Positions 21,447-30,382 of a stretch of 40,897 nt of DNA are shown here, piece by piece; within the stretch, counting starts at the first letter, position 1, and the number at the start of each line of letters is the position of its first letter. The DNA is taken from positions 1-40,897 of IMG/VR virus record IMGVR_UViG_3300038701_000883; one strand, 5' to 3'. Source of the stretch: a virus. Position numbers and translations under genes: made by a program. The notes below the pieces were generated by a model. The model saw only the letters and a list, made by a program, of their open reading frames with translations, did not search any database and was not told where the DNA came from.

Positions 21447-22751
21447 TCAGCCCCCCACCAACGGTCTGACCGCGCCGGCCTCGATTGCCTGCCGGAGCAC
21501 CTCCTCCGGGTCCGCGCCGCGCGCCCGCGCGGTCTCTTCGATGTCCTCCCGCGTGACCAGCTGCCCGTCGTCGCGGATGTACGTCTGGTCAAGCGCGCCC
21601 AGCGCCTCGTAGGCAGGCCCGGCCTGAGACCCCATACTCCGAAGCGCGCGCGCCCGCGCGACCTCCTTGTCTCGGCGCGTCTGCTCGTCGTCGCCAGGCA
21701 TCGGGAAAAAGGCGCGGAACTCCTGCGCCGCTTCTTCCGCCCCGATGACCGCGCCGGATTCCCGGCGCAGCTTGCCTCGGATCCACCGCTCTGCCGCCCG
21801 GGCGTAGCGTTGTTCCTCCGGCGACGCGGCATAGTTGGCGAAGCTCGAGATCGGCCCGTCGGCGCTGATGATGCGCGTGAGGACGCTGGTCGGGTCGAAC
21901 CCTTCGGTGCCGGCCACGTCGGCCAGCTGCCTCTGCGCCCCGACCATCTGGTCGAAGAACCCGAGCACCCTTGACTGAGCCTCGGTCGGCGGCTTCTGCG
22001 TGACGCCAAGCGGCACCCCGGACGGCGACGCGCCAGCCCCGGCGCCTGTAGCGCCTGCAGCCCCAGCGTCCGCCGCACCGGTGCCGAAGGGCTCGTAGCC
22101 CGCCTGCTGGATCATGCCGTTCAGGGCCTGCGCGTCCATCCCGGGCACCGTGTAGGTCCGGCCGTCCGCCGTCGTGTACTGCTTCGGCTTCGCGAGCTCG
22201 GTGAACGCGAGGCGCCGGAGATTCGGATCCGGACTGGTGAGTCCATTCAGCATCTGCGCGGGCATCCCCGTGCCCTCGAACGCAGGCTCTTCCGAGGCGT
22301 CCGTGCGCGGCGTGACCTCGCCCGTGCTCTGGTCGATCTGATACAGGCGGTCGCCGACCTCCTGGAACTTGTAGCGGTTCGCCGCGGCCGCCCGCATCTG
22401 CTGCGCCCGCTGCTGCGCCATCAGGTGCTGAGCCGCCATCCGCGTGCGGTGCGGCGACGTAGGGGCCTGGCCCTGCATGATCGAGCCCATGTCGTAGAGC
22501 AGGTCGCTCCACATCGCGCGCTTCGCCGAGATCGGGTAATTCGGCGGGGGCGAGTAGGCGGGCGGCATGTAGAACTGCGCCGGCGGCGCACCGGTCGGCC
22601 CGGACGCCATGGGCGCAGGCTCGCCCATCGGGGCGCCCGGGGACAGGGCTCCGCCTCGGCTCAGGGCGGGAGGACGGGGAAAGCCTCCGCCGGAGCCCTG
22701 CCCCAGACGCTCTGGCGCCAGGCCTGCGGCCTGCATGTTGATCCGTGCCAT
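21447..22751 (-). CDS. Internal virion protein, Pro/Ala-rich N-terminus
   Basis: 434 residues from ATG 22751, preceded by GAGGAG. The N-terminal 90 residues are Pro/Gly/Ala-rich and disordered. After a Gln/Ala helix comes a conserved-looking C-terminal half with FDQMVGAQRQLADV, RWIRGKLRRESGAVIG, and FFPMPGDDEQTRRDKE. I recall the R-x-E-S-G-A-x-I plus F-P-x-P-G-D pair from many podovirus internal or DNA-transfer proteins. Probably part of the ejectosome with the genes on both sides. Confidence 0.72.
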   Translation of the reverse strand: MARINMQAAGLAPERLGQGSGGGFPRPPALSRGGALSPGAPMGEPAPMASGPTGAPPAQFYMPPAYSPPPNYPISAKRAMWSDLLYDMGSIMQGQAPTSPHRTRMAAQHLMAQQRAQQMRAAAANRYKFQEVGDRLYQIDQSTGEVTPRTDASEEPAFEGTGMPAQMLNGLTSPDPNLRRLAFTELAKPKQYTTADGRTYTVPGMDAQALNGMIQQAGYEPFGTGAADAGAAGATGAGAGASPSGVPLGVTQKPPTEAQSRVLGFFDQMVGAQRQLADVAGTEGFDPTSVLTRIISADGPISSFANYAASPEEQRYARAAERWIRGKLRRESGAVIGAEEAAQEFRAFFPMPGDDEQTRRDKEVARARALRSMGSQAGPAYEALGALDQTYIRDDGQLVTREDIEETARARGADPEEVLRQAIEAGAVRPLVGG

Positions 22752-22761
22752 GGTGCGCTCC

Positions 22762-23976
22762 TCACCCGTATCCCGGGATGGCAGGGCTGTAGAAGGCGCC
22801 CCTCGGCATGCCACCCCAGAAATCCTGCCCCACCTGCGCGGCGCTGGCGGCGTTCGCAGTGCCGCCGGTGCTGGCGAAGGGATTCGGCATGCCTGCGACC
22901 TGCCCTGCAAGTTGCGCGACCTGCCCGATGCGCTGGAAGGGTGACGGCCGCTCGGTGGTCTCCTGCGTCGTCGTGCTCTCGCCTTCCGTGAACGAGCTCA
23001 TGCTCTGCGTGCCGAAGTTCAGCGCCGGGGCCATGGCGATGTCCATGAGGTTCGCCGCAGCCTGCATCGGCAGGAACTGGCCCTCGCTGTAGGCCTGCAT
23101 CTGGCCGCCGATCTCGGCCTGATTCTGGCGCTGGTAGACATCCCCGACCCCGGACACCATGCCGGGCAGCGACGCCTCCATGTTGAATCCCATGGCCGCG
23201 AGATCCGCGCCGGTCAGGCCCATGGCCGCGAGGCCCTGGTATCCGCCGGCGGCCTGCAGAAGCGCCTGGAGCTCCTGCTGTCGGCCTGCCATCGCGCCCT
23301 GGAAGTTGCGGCCGACTTCGTTCTCCGCGAGGCCCAGACCGGTGCGGTAGGCGTCGTAGCGCATCCCGGCGGCTACGTCCGCAGCCCGGTCCATCTCGCC
23401 GCGCTGGGCGATGGCCTCGTAGGCCCCTCGCCGAGAGCTCCCCAGGTTGCCCGACGCAGCGGAACTGAGCGCCACCCCGGGCAGCACGTTCTCGCTGAAG
23501 TTGCGCGATGCGTCGCGCAGGCTCGCGTCGATCATCTCATCCAGGTACGGGTTCTGCGCGATGCTGCTGGCGTAGTCGAGATCGACCCGGCCAGACTCGA
23601 TGGGCGCAGATTCCGCCAGAGACAGCAGGTCGCCGTAGGCGCCCCGGGCAAGGCCCATGTCGCCCTCGACGCCGCCGAGCAGATCCATGCCGGCGTCGCT
23701 CATGCCGGTGGCGATGTCGGCGCCGCGGCCGCCGGCGAACTCGAGCACGGCGTCGAGGCCCGCGATCTGCTCCGGCGTCAGGTCTGCGACGCGGTCTCCG
23801 GAGAAAGGCTCGAACTGCTCGCCAGTCATGTCCGTGATCTGGCGAAGCAGGTTGTTGATCGCGTCGGTCGCCGGAGCGTAGGGGTCTCGCCGCTGCGTCT
23901 GCTCGGTTGTCTCCGAGTACGTCTGGCTGGTGTTCGTCTGCGAGTCGCTCTCGAAGAGGTCCGAGAAGAATCCCAT
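22762..23976 (-). CDS. Internal virion protein
   Basis: 404 residues. It starts MGFFSDLFESDSQTNTSQ, a short amphipathic N-terminus followed by a Thr/Gln/Ser stretch common in phage proteins of this type. The central part is helical and Gly/Ala/Met-rich with GVALSSAASGNLGSSRRGAYEA, which recurs in proteins of phage DNA-transfer gene sets. The C-terminal region is again Gly/Ala/Pro-rich. First of the three to four consecutive large ejection-type genes. The name is inferred from order and composition. Confidence 0.7.
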   Translation of the reverse strand: MGFFSDLFESDSQTNTSQTYSETTEQTQRRDPYAPATDAINNLLRQITDMTGEQFEPFSGDRVADLTPEQIAGLDAVLEFAGGRGADIATGMSDAGMDLLGGVEGDMGLARGAYGDLLSLAESAPIESGRVDLDYASSIAQNPYLDEMIDASLRDASRNFSENVLPGVALSSAASGNLGSSRRGAYEAIAQRGEMDRAADVAAGMRYDAYRTGLGLAENEVGRNFQGAMAGRQQELQALLQAAGGYQGLAAMGLTGADLAAMGFNMEASLPGMVSGVGDVYQRQNQAEIGGQMQAYSEGQFLPMQAAANLMDIAMAPALNFGTQSMSSFTEGESTTTQETTERPSPFQRIGQVAQLAGQVAGMPNPFASTGGTANAASAAQVGQDFWGGMPRGAFYSPAIPGYG

Positions 23977-23979
23977 GAG

Positions 23980-25245
23980 TCAGTCCTCGTCGGTGATGTA
24001 GGCGGCCTGAAAGTCGAAGCTCGACGTGTTAGTGAAGTTCGTGTCCTGCAGGTCCGAGGTTCCAGCGGCGCCCCATTGTCGCAGAGCGATTATCTCGCCG
24101 CTTGAGGCGACCACGCTTGCGCTGATTGCACTTGTGAGGCCGGACATGTTGTTCGCGAAAGCGACATTCGCCAGGCCCTCGATGGCCGTCCCTGACAGGT
24201 GGTCTGCCAGACTGAAGGGCAGGCCAGAAATCTGCGCGGCCCCGGTCGAGCTTCCCTTCGCCGAAAGAATGAACCGGCCGAACAGAAACACCAGCCGGCC
24301 GGCGCGGCCCCACACGCCGGAAGCCACACTCCAGGTCATCCCAGCGTTGCCGCCACCGAACAACAGCCGAGGCTCCCAGGCGCCGATCCGAACCTCCCCC
24401 AGCATCGAACGCCACCTGCCGGTTCCGGAAACGAGGTTCCCGGATGTCAGCAGGGCCGAATACGTCCCTCGGCCGACACCTTCCACGTCCACCATGGAGT
24501 CGTCGTCCGCGACATCGTCGTCGAAGAGGTACGACCGAGAGTCGCCGCCGTTCGCCCCGAGTTTCCGTAGCCACAGCCCGAAGACCGTCAGACTGGCGAG
24601 CCCCTTGGCCCCCGCAGTGTCATCGAAGACGCGCGTGAAGCCCGCGGGAACCGTGCCGCCGACCGTGTGCTCCACGATCTGCTCGCGACCGCCGATGATG
24701 ATCCCAGCCACGCCCTTCGAGTCATCGAGGAAGCAGCGGACGTTCACGCGCTCCCCGTTGGCCTCGAGCGCCACGTTCGACGTGATGTCGAGCGTCGTGC
24801 CGCTGGTGGCCTCGAACAGAAATCTGATCTTCCGGTCGGTAGTGAAGAAGACCCCCTGCTCTGGGCCGCTCACGGCGCCGTCGTTGATCAGGCACTCCTC
24901 AGACGAGGGCGTGCCGGTGCATTCGACCTCGAACTCGATGAGGAAGCCGGTGTCCTGTGCCGCCTGCCAGGCCGGGATGGTGGCGTAGATCGTCCCGCCG
25001 GAATCGAGGCCTTGCACTGGCGCATCGGCGTCCCAGACCACCGGCCCTCGCCCGGCGCCGGTCGGGTTCCAGAACGTGCCATCGGCGAACACCACCTCCC
25101 CGTCTGCCGGCCGCACCGGCCCGATCAGGCGCGGAGAAAGCAGCGTGCGGCTGCTGGCGTCATCCAGCGCGCGCACGATGCGCTCGAGCATTTCGTTCGA
25201 TGCTTCGCTGAGCGCAGGGTCCGGGCTGAAGTAGGGCTCGCTCAC
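23980..25245 (-). CDS. Virion protein with concanavalin/LamG-like domain
   Basis: 421 residues. It opens with a short acidic helix (LSEASNEMLERIVRALDDAS) likely used to attach to the tail. From about residue 75 it is β-rich, with GFLIEFEVEC, a turn-rich GVAGIIIGGREQIVEHTVGG segment and GLASLTVFGLWLRKLG, resembling jelly-roll carbohydrate-binding modules. It lies between the β-propeller tail protein and the internal proteins, start overlapping the upstream stop (ATGA). May be a tail needle or adhesin. The exact role is unknown. Confidence 0.7.
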   Translation of the reverse strand: MSEPYFSPDPALSEASNEMLERIVRALDDASSRTLLSPRLIGPVRPADGEVVFADGTFWNPTGAGRGPVVWDADAPVQGLDSGGTIYATIPAWQAAQDTGFLIEFEVECTGTPSSEECLINDGAVSGPEQGVFFTTDRKIRFLFEATSGTTLDITSNVALEANGERVNVRCFLDDSKGVAGIIIGGREQIVEHTVGGTVPAGFTRVFDDTAGAKGLASLTVFGLWLRKLGANGGDSRSYLFDDDVADDDSMVDVEGVGRGTYSALLTSGNLVSGTGRWRSMLGEVRIGAWEPRLLFGGGNAGMTWSVASGVWGRAGRLVFLFGRFILSAKGSSTGAAQISGLPFSLADHLSGTAIEGLANVAFANNMSGLTSAISASVVASSGEIIALRQWGAAGTSDLQDTNFTNTSSFDFQAAYITDED

Positions 25246-26831
25246 TGGTCACCTGCCTGGTCGAGCTCGAGGTCGAAGCCGCTCATGTTGAAGAGGGCCG
25301 TGTTGCTCGGGTCCTCCGAAATCTGAATGGTCAGGTAGCGCCCAGCGGTCCGAACGTCGACGGCGTAGTCGTCCACGCTGTCGAAGGAGACGGGGTCTTC
25401 CAGCTCCGCGCCAGCATTCGGGTTCGCGCGCGCGCCGACGCGGAAATTGATCTGCGCGGCCGTGGCCGATCGCACCTGCGGGAAGATGCGCGACAGGTGC
25501 GCGATGCTGGCGCCGACGTTGTCCCGAAGCTTGTCTAGGTCGAGCACAGAGTTCTGGATGCTGAACTTCCGGGCGTAGCTGCTGGCGGGCGCAAGCGGGT
25601 CCACGTCGATCACCGTAGAGCCCACCACGGCGTAGAGCGTGTCCGATTCCACGTTCGTGAACAGGTCTGCGTAGCTCGTGTCGTTGAGCTCGGAATAGGT
25701 CGTTGACGGGTAGTCGGCGTAGACCGGATTGTCCGCGCCCAGCGTCGGCCCGACCACCAGCTGCACCCACAGGCCGGTCCCGCCGCCGTCCGTGGAGTCC
25801 TGCCGGAACCAAGCTTGGACCTCTTGGCTGTAGATCAGGTTCACGTCCGCCGGGGTGTCCTCCTGCGTCCGCAGGCTGACGTGGAACTCGTTCCGGCGCG
25901 GCCAGTAGGCGACGAAGATCGGCTGCGTGAAGTCGACGTTCCGCGCGTACCACTGGGTGATCTTCCGGTCGGTCAGGCTTGTCCGCTGAAGGCCATCGGT
26001 GACGTAGATGTCGTGGTTCCCTGCCACCACCACGAAGCCAGGGAGCTCCGCGAAAGCGTGCGGGCTCACCATGCCGTCGTCCTCGAACAGCGACCGGAAC
26101 GTGTAGACCTTCGTCGGGTCGTTGCTTGGCGCCAGCTGCATGACCTCGACTCCGCGGTCGTAGAGCAGCAGCAGGAAGTCGCGCACGCGCGCGCCGCCGA
26201 CCAACGTGCGGCCAGCGAACTGACGCTGGTTCTCGGTCGCGCGCAGTTGCGGGTTCGTGAAGTCCCAGAACGTGGTCGTATCGCCCGGCGAGTAGGGGTG
26301 CGAAGTCTTCACCAGGCCGGGCTGGAACGTCCCGGAAACGCTGACCCTCAACGCCACCAATCGGCCGCGGAAGCTGATGATCACCTCCGCCCTGTAGGCG
26401 GACGGCCAGCCGTCAAGCGTCGCGAACGGACTCACACCGATGTCAGCGACCTGCAGCCAGAACGGTTCGTCCACCCCGTTCGTGATGATGCATGCGTCGC
26501 CGATCACGTCGGAGTACCAGTATTCCGAGTCCGTGTACGACGCAGGCGTCACATCCACGTCGGCGAAGCCGCTGCGCTTGAGCGTCCAGGTGGTCTCGGC
26601 GATCACCACGATCGCGTCGCCGGCGTCGATGTTCCAGGGCGCGACGAAGCGCACCGCCTCTGCAGAACCGTCAGTGTGGACGGTGGCGGGGGCGGGCATG
26701 TTGGACAGAGCGCCTTCGCTCCAGCGCGCGTTCCTGATGTCCGTGAGGTCGCCAATCGGCACGTCGACCGGCTGCACGTCGTAGCGAAGGCCTCGCTTGC
26801 CGATCTCGCGAACAGGGAATGAAATCGTCAT
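25242..26831 (-). CDS. Head-tail connector / tail β-propeller protein (P22 gp10-like)
   Basis: 529 residues. Proteins of this class seal the portal and form the tail nozzle. Features: an N-terminal GKRGLRYDVQPVDVPIGDLTDIRNARWS, then repeated β-strand blocks with aromatic ends (AVRFVAPW, TWTLKRSGF, CIITNGVDEPFWLQVAD, VISFRGRLVALRV). The phrases FWDFTNPQLRATENQRQF and LLLLYDRGVEVMQL are characteristic of the family. The assignment rests on pattern and on its position between the fibres and the ejection genes. Confidence 0.8.
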   Translation of the reverse strand: MTISFPVREIGKRGLRYDVQPVDVPIGDLTDIRNARWSEGALSNMPAPATVHTDGSAEAVRFVAPWNIDAGDAIVVIAETTWTLKRSGFADVDVTPASYTDSEYWYSDVIGDACIITNGVDEPFWLQVADIGVSPFATLDGWPSAYRAEVIISFRGRLVALRVSVSGTFQPGLVKTSHPYSPGDTTTFWDFTNPQLRATENQRQFAGRTLVGGARVRDFLLLLYDRGVEVMQLAPSNDPTKVYTFRSLFEDDGMVSPHAFAELPGFVVVAGNHDIYVTDGLQRTSLTDRKITQWYARNVDFTQPIFVAYWPRRNEFHVSLRTQEDTPADVNLIYSQEVQAWFRQDSTDGGGTGLWVQLVVGPTLGADNPVYADYPSTTYSELNDTSYADLFTNVESDTLYAVVGSTVIDVDPLAPASSYARKFSIQNSVLDLDKLRDNVGASIAHLSRIFPQVRSATAAQINFRVGARANPNAGAELEDPVSFDSVDDYAVDVRTAGRYLTIQISEDPSNTALFNMSGFDLELDQAGDQ

Positions 26832-27430
26832 GGCCCCTCGTTCGTCAGGGTGATCGCGAACGCTGCGCTGTCGAACACCGTGCTGCCACCGTCGTCGCTT
26901 ATCTCAACGACGAAGAAGCCGGTGTTCGTGTCGAACTCTGAAAGCGTTGCGCTGAACAGCCAGCTCCTGTCCGAGGTGAGCGCCAGCCAGACGTTCAGGC
27001 CAGAGCCAGATGCGTAGTCATTCAGCCCGGCCGTATGCCTGACGCGAACGCTCCAGCCGAAGCCGGTCTCTGCTGGCTGCAGGCTCGACCAGTCGCCGAG
27101 GCTGTTGGTAGAGAAGGACCCGCCAATTTCCCGCGTCTGACGCACCAGACCGTCGCTGTCGTAGAAAAGCTGGTACTGGATCGTCCTCGAACCCCCGCCC
27201 CCGTCCGTGTTCACGACGTTGTTCCCGATCGCCTGGTAGACCGCATCGACCGCGCCGTAGAAGTCGGTGAGCGCGATCGTTCCGGATGCCGGCACGCCAG
27301 AGTTCACGGGCACATTCGGCACCAGGCCGCCGCCGCGGTAGTAGTCGGTCAGCGCGTAGGGCGCGGACCCGCCGAACTCTGCGACGATGTCTGCGACGAA
27401 TCCGATGGTCCCGCTGCTCTTGACCGCCAT
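26828..27430 (-). CDS. Tail protein with short DYYRGGG repeats
   Basis: 200 residues. The N-terminal third contains two related short elements, YALTDYYRGGGLVPN and IALTDFYGA, which often occur singly or in tandem in phage tail fibre or tail tip proteins. The C-terminal part is a β-rich domain with TGFGWSVRVRH and GFFVVEISDDGG. Overlaps the β-propeller gene start (ATGA). A minor tail-tip role is inferred. Confidence 0.7.
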   Translation of the reverse strand: MAVKSSGTIGFVADIVAEFGGSAPYALTDYYRGGGLVPNVPVNSGVPASGTIALTDFYGAVDAVYQAIGNNVVNTDGGGGSRTIQYQLFYDSDGLVRQTREIGGSFSTNSLGDWSSLQPAETGFGWSVRVRHTAGLNDYASGSGLNVWLALTSDRSWLFSATLSEFDTNTGFFVVEISDDGGSTVFDSAAFAITLTNEGP

Positions 27431-27434
27431 CCCG

Positions 27435-28337
27435 TCACTCCTGCTCGAGCATCTCGATGCGGTGGACTGCAGCCTTCAGGGCTTCGATGAGCACCGGGAT
27501 GATCTGGTTGTAGCTGACGGCGAGCAGGCCGGACTCCTCATCCAGGCTTACCGCTTCAGGCTGCACCCGGGCATGCTCCTGCGCGATCACGCCGTACTGG
27601 AACCGCTCCGTGTCCGTGCGCCAGTAGCGCAGGCCGCGCATCGCGCGCAGCAGCTCCAGCGGGTTCTCGAGCTCGCAGATGTCGGCCTTCACGCTCCTGT
27701 CGGACGTGGCTTGCACCTCGGTGGCCGTGAAGGTGCCGGTGTAGGAGCCAGACATGGCGACATCGTTGGCGTTCGCCGTGATCCCGTTGCCGGCGCCGAC
27801 GTTGATCGTGCGCGACGCGGCGATGGAGCCGCCGCCCGTGAGGCCAGCGCCAGCCGTGATGCTCACGCCGTTGTGGTCGACGTTCCGCGAGTTGCCGGTG
27901 TCCAGCGCCAGGCTTCGAGAGGCCGCGATCGTTCCGCCGCCCGTGAGGCCGGTCCCCGCCGTGATCGAAACGGAACCGTGGTTGACGTGCTCGCTGGCGA
28001 CGAACCCGGTGAGGTTGTCGTGATCGATGAACGAGAAATCGATCGCCGCTAGCAGGTCCGTGATGGAGACCTTCCCGACCGCCCCTGCGCTCGCGTCGTA
28101 GAAGGGAATCGTGTCCGCAGCGCCGTCCGGCGTCCGAGTCGTCAGCCCGTTGATCCCGGCGATGTTGTTCAGGGCCGTGTGCGTTGCTGTCATCGCCCCG
28201 GTGATGTTGGGGAACGAAGCCTGGATGGTCGCCTTCAGCAGACGAAGATGATCGTCGGCCTCTCCGACCGGGTCCGTAGCGTCGGCAGGAAGGGATGAGT
28301 CCAGCCCGGAAATGAAGGTGGCGATCTCGGTCGGCAT
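27435..28337 (-). CDS. Tail fibre/spike protein with S74 self-cleaving chaperone
   Basis: 300 residues. The middle (about 118-196) has two tandem GVSITAG-x-GLTGGG-x-IAASR repeats, typical of trimeric phage fibres. The C-terminal 90 residues form an intramolecular chaperone of the peptidase S74 type. S212 and K217 in TSDRSVK match the S-D-x-R-x-K catalytic motif, followed by LRYWRTDTERFQYGVIAQE and SYNQIIPVLIEALK. The domain should fold the trimer and then cut itself off just before S212. The short N-terminus probably attaches to the tail. Confidence 0.9.
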   Translation of the reverse strand: MPTEIATFISGLDSSLPADATDPVGEADDHLRLLKATIQASFPNITGAMTATHTALNNIAGINGLTTRTPDGAADTIPFYDASAGAVGKVSITDLLAAIDFSFIDHDNLTGFVASEHVNHGSVSITAGTGLTGGGTIAASRSLALDTGNSRNVDHNGVSITAGAGLTGGGSIAASRTINVGAGNGITANANDVAMSGSYTGTFTATEVQATSDRSVKADICELENPLELLRAMRGLRYWRTDTERFQYGVIAQEHARVQPEAVSLDEESGLLAVSYNQIIPVLIEALKAAVHRIEMLEQE

Positions 28338-28338
28338 G

Positions 28339-28965
28339 TCAGTCTCCGTAGGCGCTCGTCACGTCCAGCGGCGAGCCGGTGGTTTCCTGCTCGCCGTATT
28401 CCTGCAGCGCCGCATCCATGGCTTCGGTAAACAGCTGCCCGAACGCAGGCAGGCGCTGGTCCTTCGCCGCGAAGGGCATGTACTCCATCATCGACCCGTA
28501 GAGGTAGAGCTCGGGGAACTCCGTGAGGATCGGGTTCGTGTCGTCCTCAGCGGAAAGCGTGCCGGCGTAGCTGCGGAAATACTGATGGATGTAGGCCGTG
28601 GCCTCGCCCGGCGGCGGCCAGAGCTCGAGCGTCGCGCCGACGCGCTGGTACGCGCGCTGCCGAGCGTTCGTCTCCGGAAGGGTGATCTGCAGGCTCTCGA
28701 GCTCCATGTCCGTGACGCGCTCAAGCGGGTAGCCGCCCACCGTGAGCAGCTTGGTCTCGATGTAGCCCTCGGGGAGCGTGATGGTGCCCGTCGTCGTGCC
28801 CGTGTCTGTCAGCTGGTTCTGGCGCACGCGAAGGCGCCGGAAGATGCGCCGCTCCGCCAGCATGACGAAGCCCGGGATCCGGGCAGCCAGATCCTTCCTG
28901 CCGTACATGTAGTCGGCAAGAGAGGCCTTCAGCTCGCCGTAGTTGGTGAACAGCAGGTCGGCCAT
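28339..28965 (-). CDS. Head-tail adaptor protein (SU10-like)
   Basis: 208 residues. Proteins of this type form the ring below the portal. Recognisable elements are LKASLADYMYGRKDLAARIPGFVMLAERRIFRRLR at the N-terminus (parts), a central β region with GTITLPEGYIE and LELWPPP, and a C-terminal helix ELYLYGSMMEYMPFAAKD followed by a small helix. These match the adaptor family that follows the coat protein in SU10-like and related phages. Located between a 135-residue protein and the fibre. Confidence 0.82.
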   Translation of the reverse strand: MADLLFTNYGELKASLADYMYGRKDLAARIPGFVMLAERRIFRRLRVRQNQLTDTGTTTGTITLPEGYIETKLLTVGGYPLERVTDMELESLQITLPETNARQRAYQRVGATLELWPPPGEATAYIHQYFRSYAGTLSAEDDTNPILTEFPELYLYGSMMEYMPFAAKDQRLPAFGQLFTEAMDAALQEYGEQETTGSPLDVTSAYGD

Positions 28966-28966
28966 G

Positions 28967-29374
28967 TCACGCTCCGATTGCGTTGATGATGGAGAGCTCT
29001 CGCTTCGGGCGAGCCGGTCGGCTCATGGGCCGCGCTGCTGTGACCTGCTTCGGCATGAGCGCGGGGTGGTTGATCTGCAGCCACTTCATGAATCGGTCCT
29101 TCTCGCCGCCCTCGTTGCGCGCCCACACGTCGTAGCCTATCCGGCGCTGCGTGAGGTAGTCGATCAGCAGGCTCTGCGGGATCGACCCGCGGTAGGTCCA
29201 CTCGCGCGGATTGCCGCGAGACGGCGCACCGTTGACCTTCGCGTCCATGAAAGCGACGTGGCTCTTGATCGCCTCCACGTTCTGACGGTGGCCGCGATAC
29301 GCGACCCCGTCCTCGTAGCCGAAGTAGCGCGCGATGTCGCCGCTGTGGCGCGTGACGCGCTTGATGTCAGCCAT
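28967..29374 (-). CDS. Hypothetical head/neck region protein
   Basis: 135 residues. Contains VEAIKSHVAFMDAKVNG and an SLLIDYLTQRRIGYDVW helix, with a basic Pro/Arg-rich tail ending in SIINAIGA. Eight-base overlap with the sulfotransferase stop and one base from the adaptor. Position suggests a neck or assembly protein. No family recognised. Confidence 0.7.
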   Translation of the reverse strand: MADIKRVTRHSGDIARYFGYEDGVAYRGHRQNVEAIKSHVAFMDAKVNGAPSRGNPREWTYRGSIPQSLLIDYLTQRRIGYDVWARNEGGEKDRFMKWLQINHPALMPKQVTAARPMSRPARPKRELSIINAIGA

Positions 29375-30281
29375 CGGCCGCCTCCTTCATGCGCTGCCGA
29401 GCCTCCTCGGCCGCCGCATCCTGCGCGCTGCGCTGCGCGTCCACGAACGCCTGGTCGGCCTCTGCGGGCGGCTCGAGGTCTTCCTCGCGCACGCTGTTCT
29501 TCGCGCCGTTGGGCCGGGTCTCTTCGGTGGCCTCCGCGGTCACGGTGTTGGCGGCCTTCGCCACCTGGTCAGCGGCTTCCTCGGCCGTGGGCTCCTTCAC
29601 CTTCTTCGGGCGGCCCCGGCGCTTCCCCTCTGACCCCTGGGTCCTTTCCGGTTCCGGCGGGTCGAAGGGGTAGGACAGCATCTCGAAGTCCTGCGCGTAC
29701 CGGGCGCGGACGAGCGTGACGAGCTCGGGCGTCCACTTCGGCGGCTCGGCCTTCGACGGGTTCAGGCGCCGCAGAGGCTGCACGATGGTCCCGCAGTGCG
29801 CGCGGATCTGCGTCGTCAGGTCTTCCCAGCGGTCCTCGATGGTCTCGAGCGGCACGAGGATGTCCCAGCAGGGCTTGCCCTCGTAGTGCCAGTCCCAGGT
29901 CTGCAGGCGCACATGCGGGTCGGTGCCGGCGTTGTCGCGCGTGGCGGCCACGGCGTGGATGAAGGCGTCGAAGTCCATGCCGTGCTTCACGCCGTGCTTC
30001 AGGAGGTTCGGGTGAGAGCGGTCGATCACCTTGTCCCGCCAGCAGGACACGAGACGGTCGAACGGGTTCCGACAGATGGCGATCCGCAGGTAGCCGCGGT
30101 TGCCGGCGTCGAAGGCGTCTAGGGGGCCGATCCTCGGGATGGCGCTGCGGCGCAGGCTCGACTGGTTGTGGACGCCCAGCAGCGGCGCCAAGGCGTCGGA
30201 GACGCTTGTCGTGCCGCACTTGGCGGCCTGTAGCACGATGATCTTCGAGTCGCGGAAGTGCAGGTTCTGGGATGCGGGCAT
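29367..30281 (-). CDS. PAPS-dependent sulfotransferase with AT-hook C-terminal extension
   Basis: 304 residues. The first 206 residues form a carbohydrate-type sulfotransferase, which moves sulfate from PAPS to a sugar. The 5'-phosphosulfate loop is QAAKCGTTSVSDAL (18-31). The 3'-phosphate loop is ICRNPFDRLVSCWRDKV (69-85), and the domain ends RYAQDFEMLSYPF. All are at the usual spacing. An unrelated tail of about 95 residues follows: GKRRGRPKKV (219-228), a textbook AT-hook, then an Ala/Glu-rich helix. The gene sits between coat and adaptor in the head cluster, which is unusual. Substrate unknown (host surface glycan, or the virion). No PAPS synthesis gene is present, so the donor would be the host's. 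Confidence 0.85.
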   Translation of the reverse strand: MPASQNLHFRDSKIIVLQAAKCGTTSVSDALAPLLGVHNQSSLRRSAIPRIGPLDAFDAGNRGYLRIAICRNPFDRLVSCWRDKVIDRSHPNLLKHGVKHGMDFDAFIHAVAATRDNAGTDPHVRLQTWDWHYEGKPCWDILVPLETIEDRWEDLTTQIRAHCGTIVQPLRRLNPSKAEPPKWTPELVTLVRARYAQDFEMLSYPFDPPEPERTQGSEGKRRGRPKKVKEPTAEEAADQVAKAANTVTAEATEETRPNGAKNSVREEDLEPPAEADQAFVDAQRSAQDAAAEEARQRMKEAADG

Positions 30282-30317
30282 GGTTGCTCTCTCTCGATGC
30301 CAGGGTCAGAAACGACA

Positions 30318-30351
30318 CGGCGCCATGAGGAAGCAGGTCCCCATGGCGCCG
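30318..30351 (-). terminator. Terminator downstream of the coat gene
   Basis: A perfect ten-pair inverted repeat (30318-30327 with 30342-30351, CGGCGCCATG / CATGGCGCCG) with a 14-base loop. On the minus strand it is followed by TGTCGTTTCTG. It lies 31 bases beyond the coat stop and ahead of the sulfotransferase, where a partial terminator would raise coat over downstream expression. Confidence 0.7.
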
Positions 30352-30382
30352 CGGTGGTCGGTCGGCTTCCGGAGCCCTCGGA

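Noticed and set aside
21446-22078. N-terminal extension of the internal protein gene to 22078
   Set aside because: It lies within the neighbouring gene in another frame and is Arg/Ser-rich; ATG 21445 fits the one-base spacing of this gene run.
27754-28023. Repeats in the fibre gene as a possible repeat array
   Set aside because: They are in-frame GVSITAG protein repeats of the fibre shaft, not a separate element.
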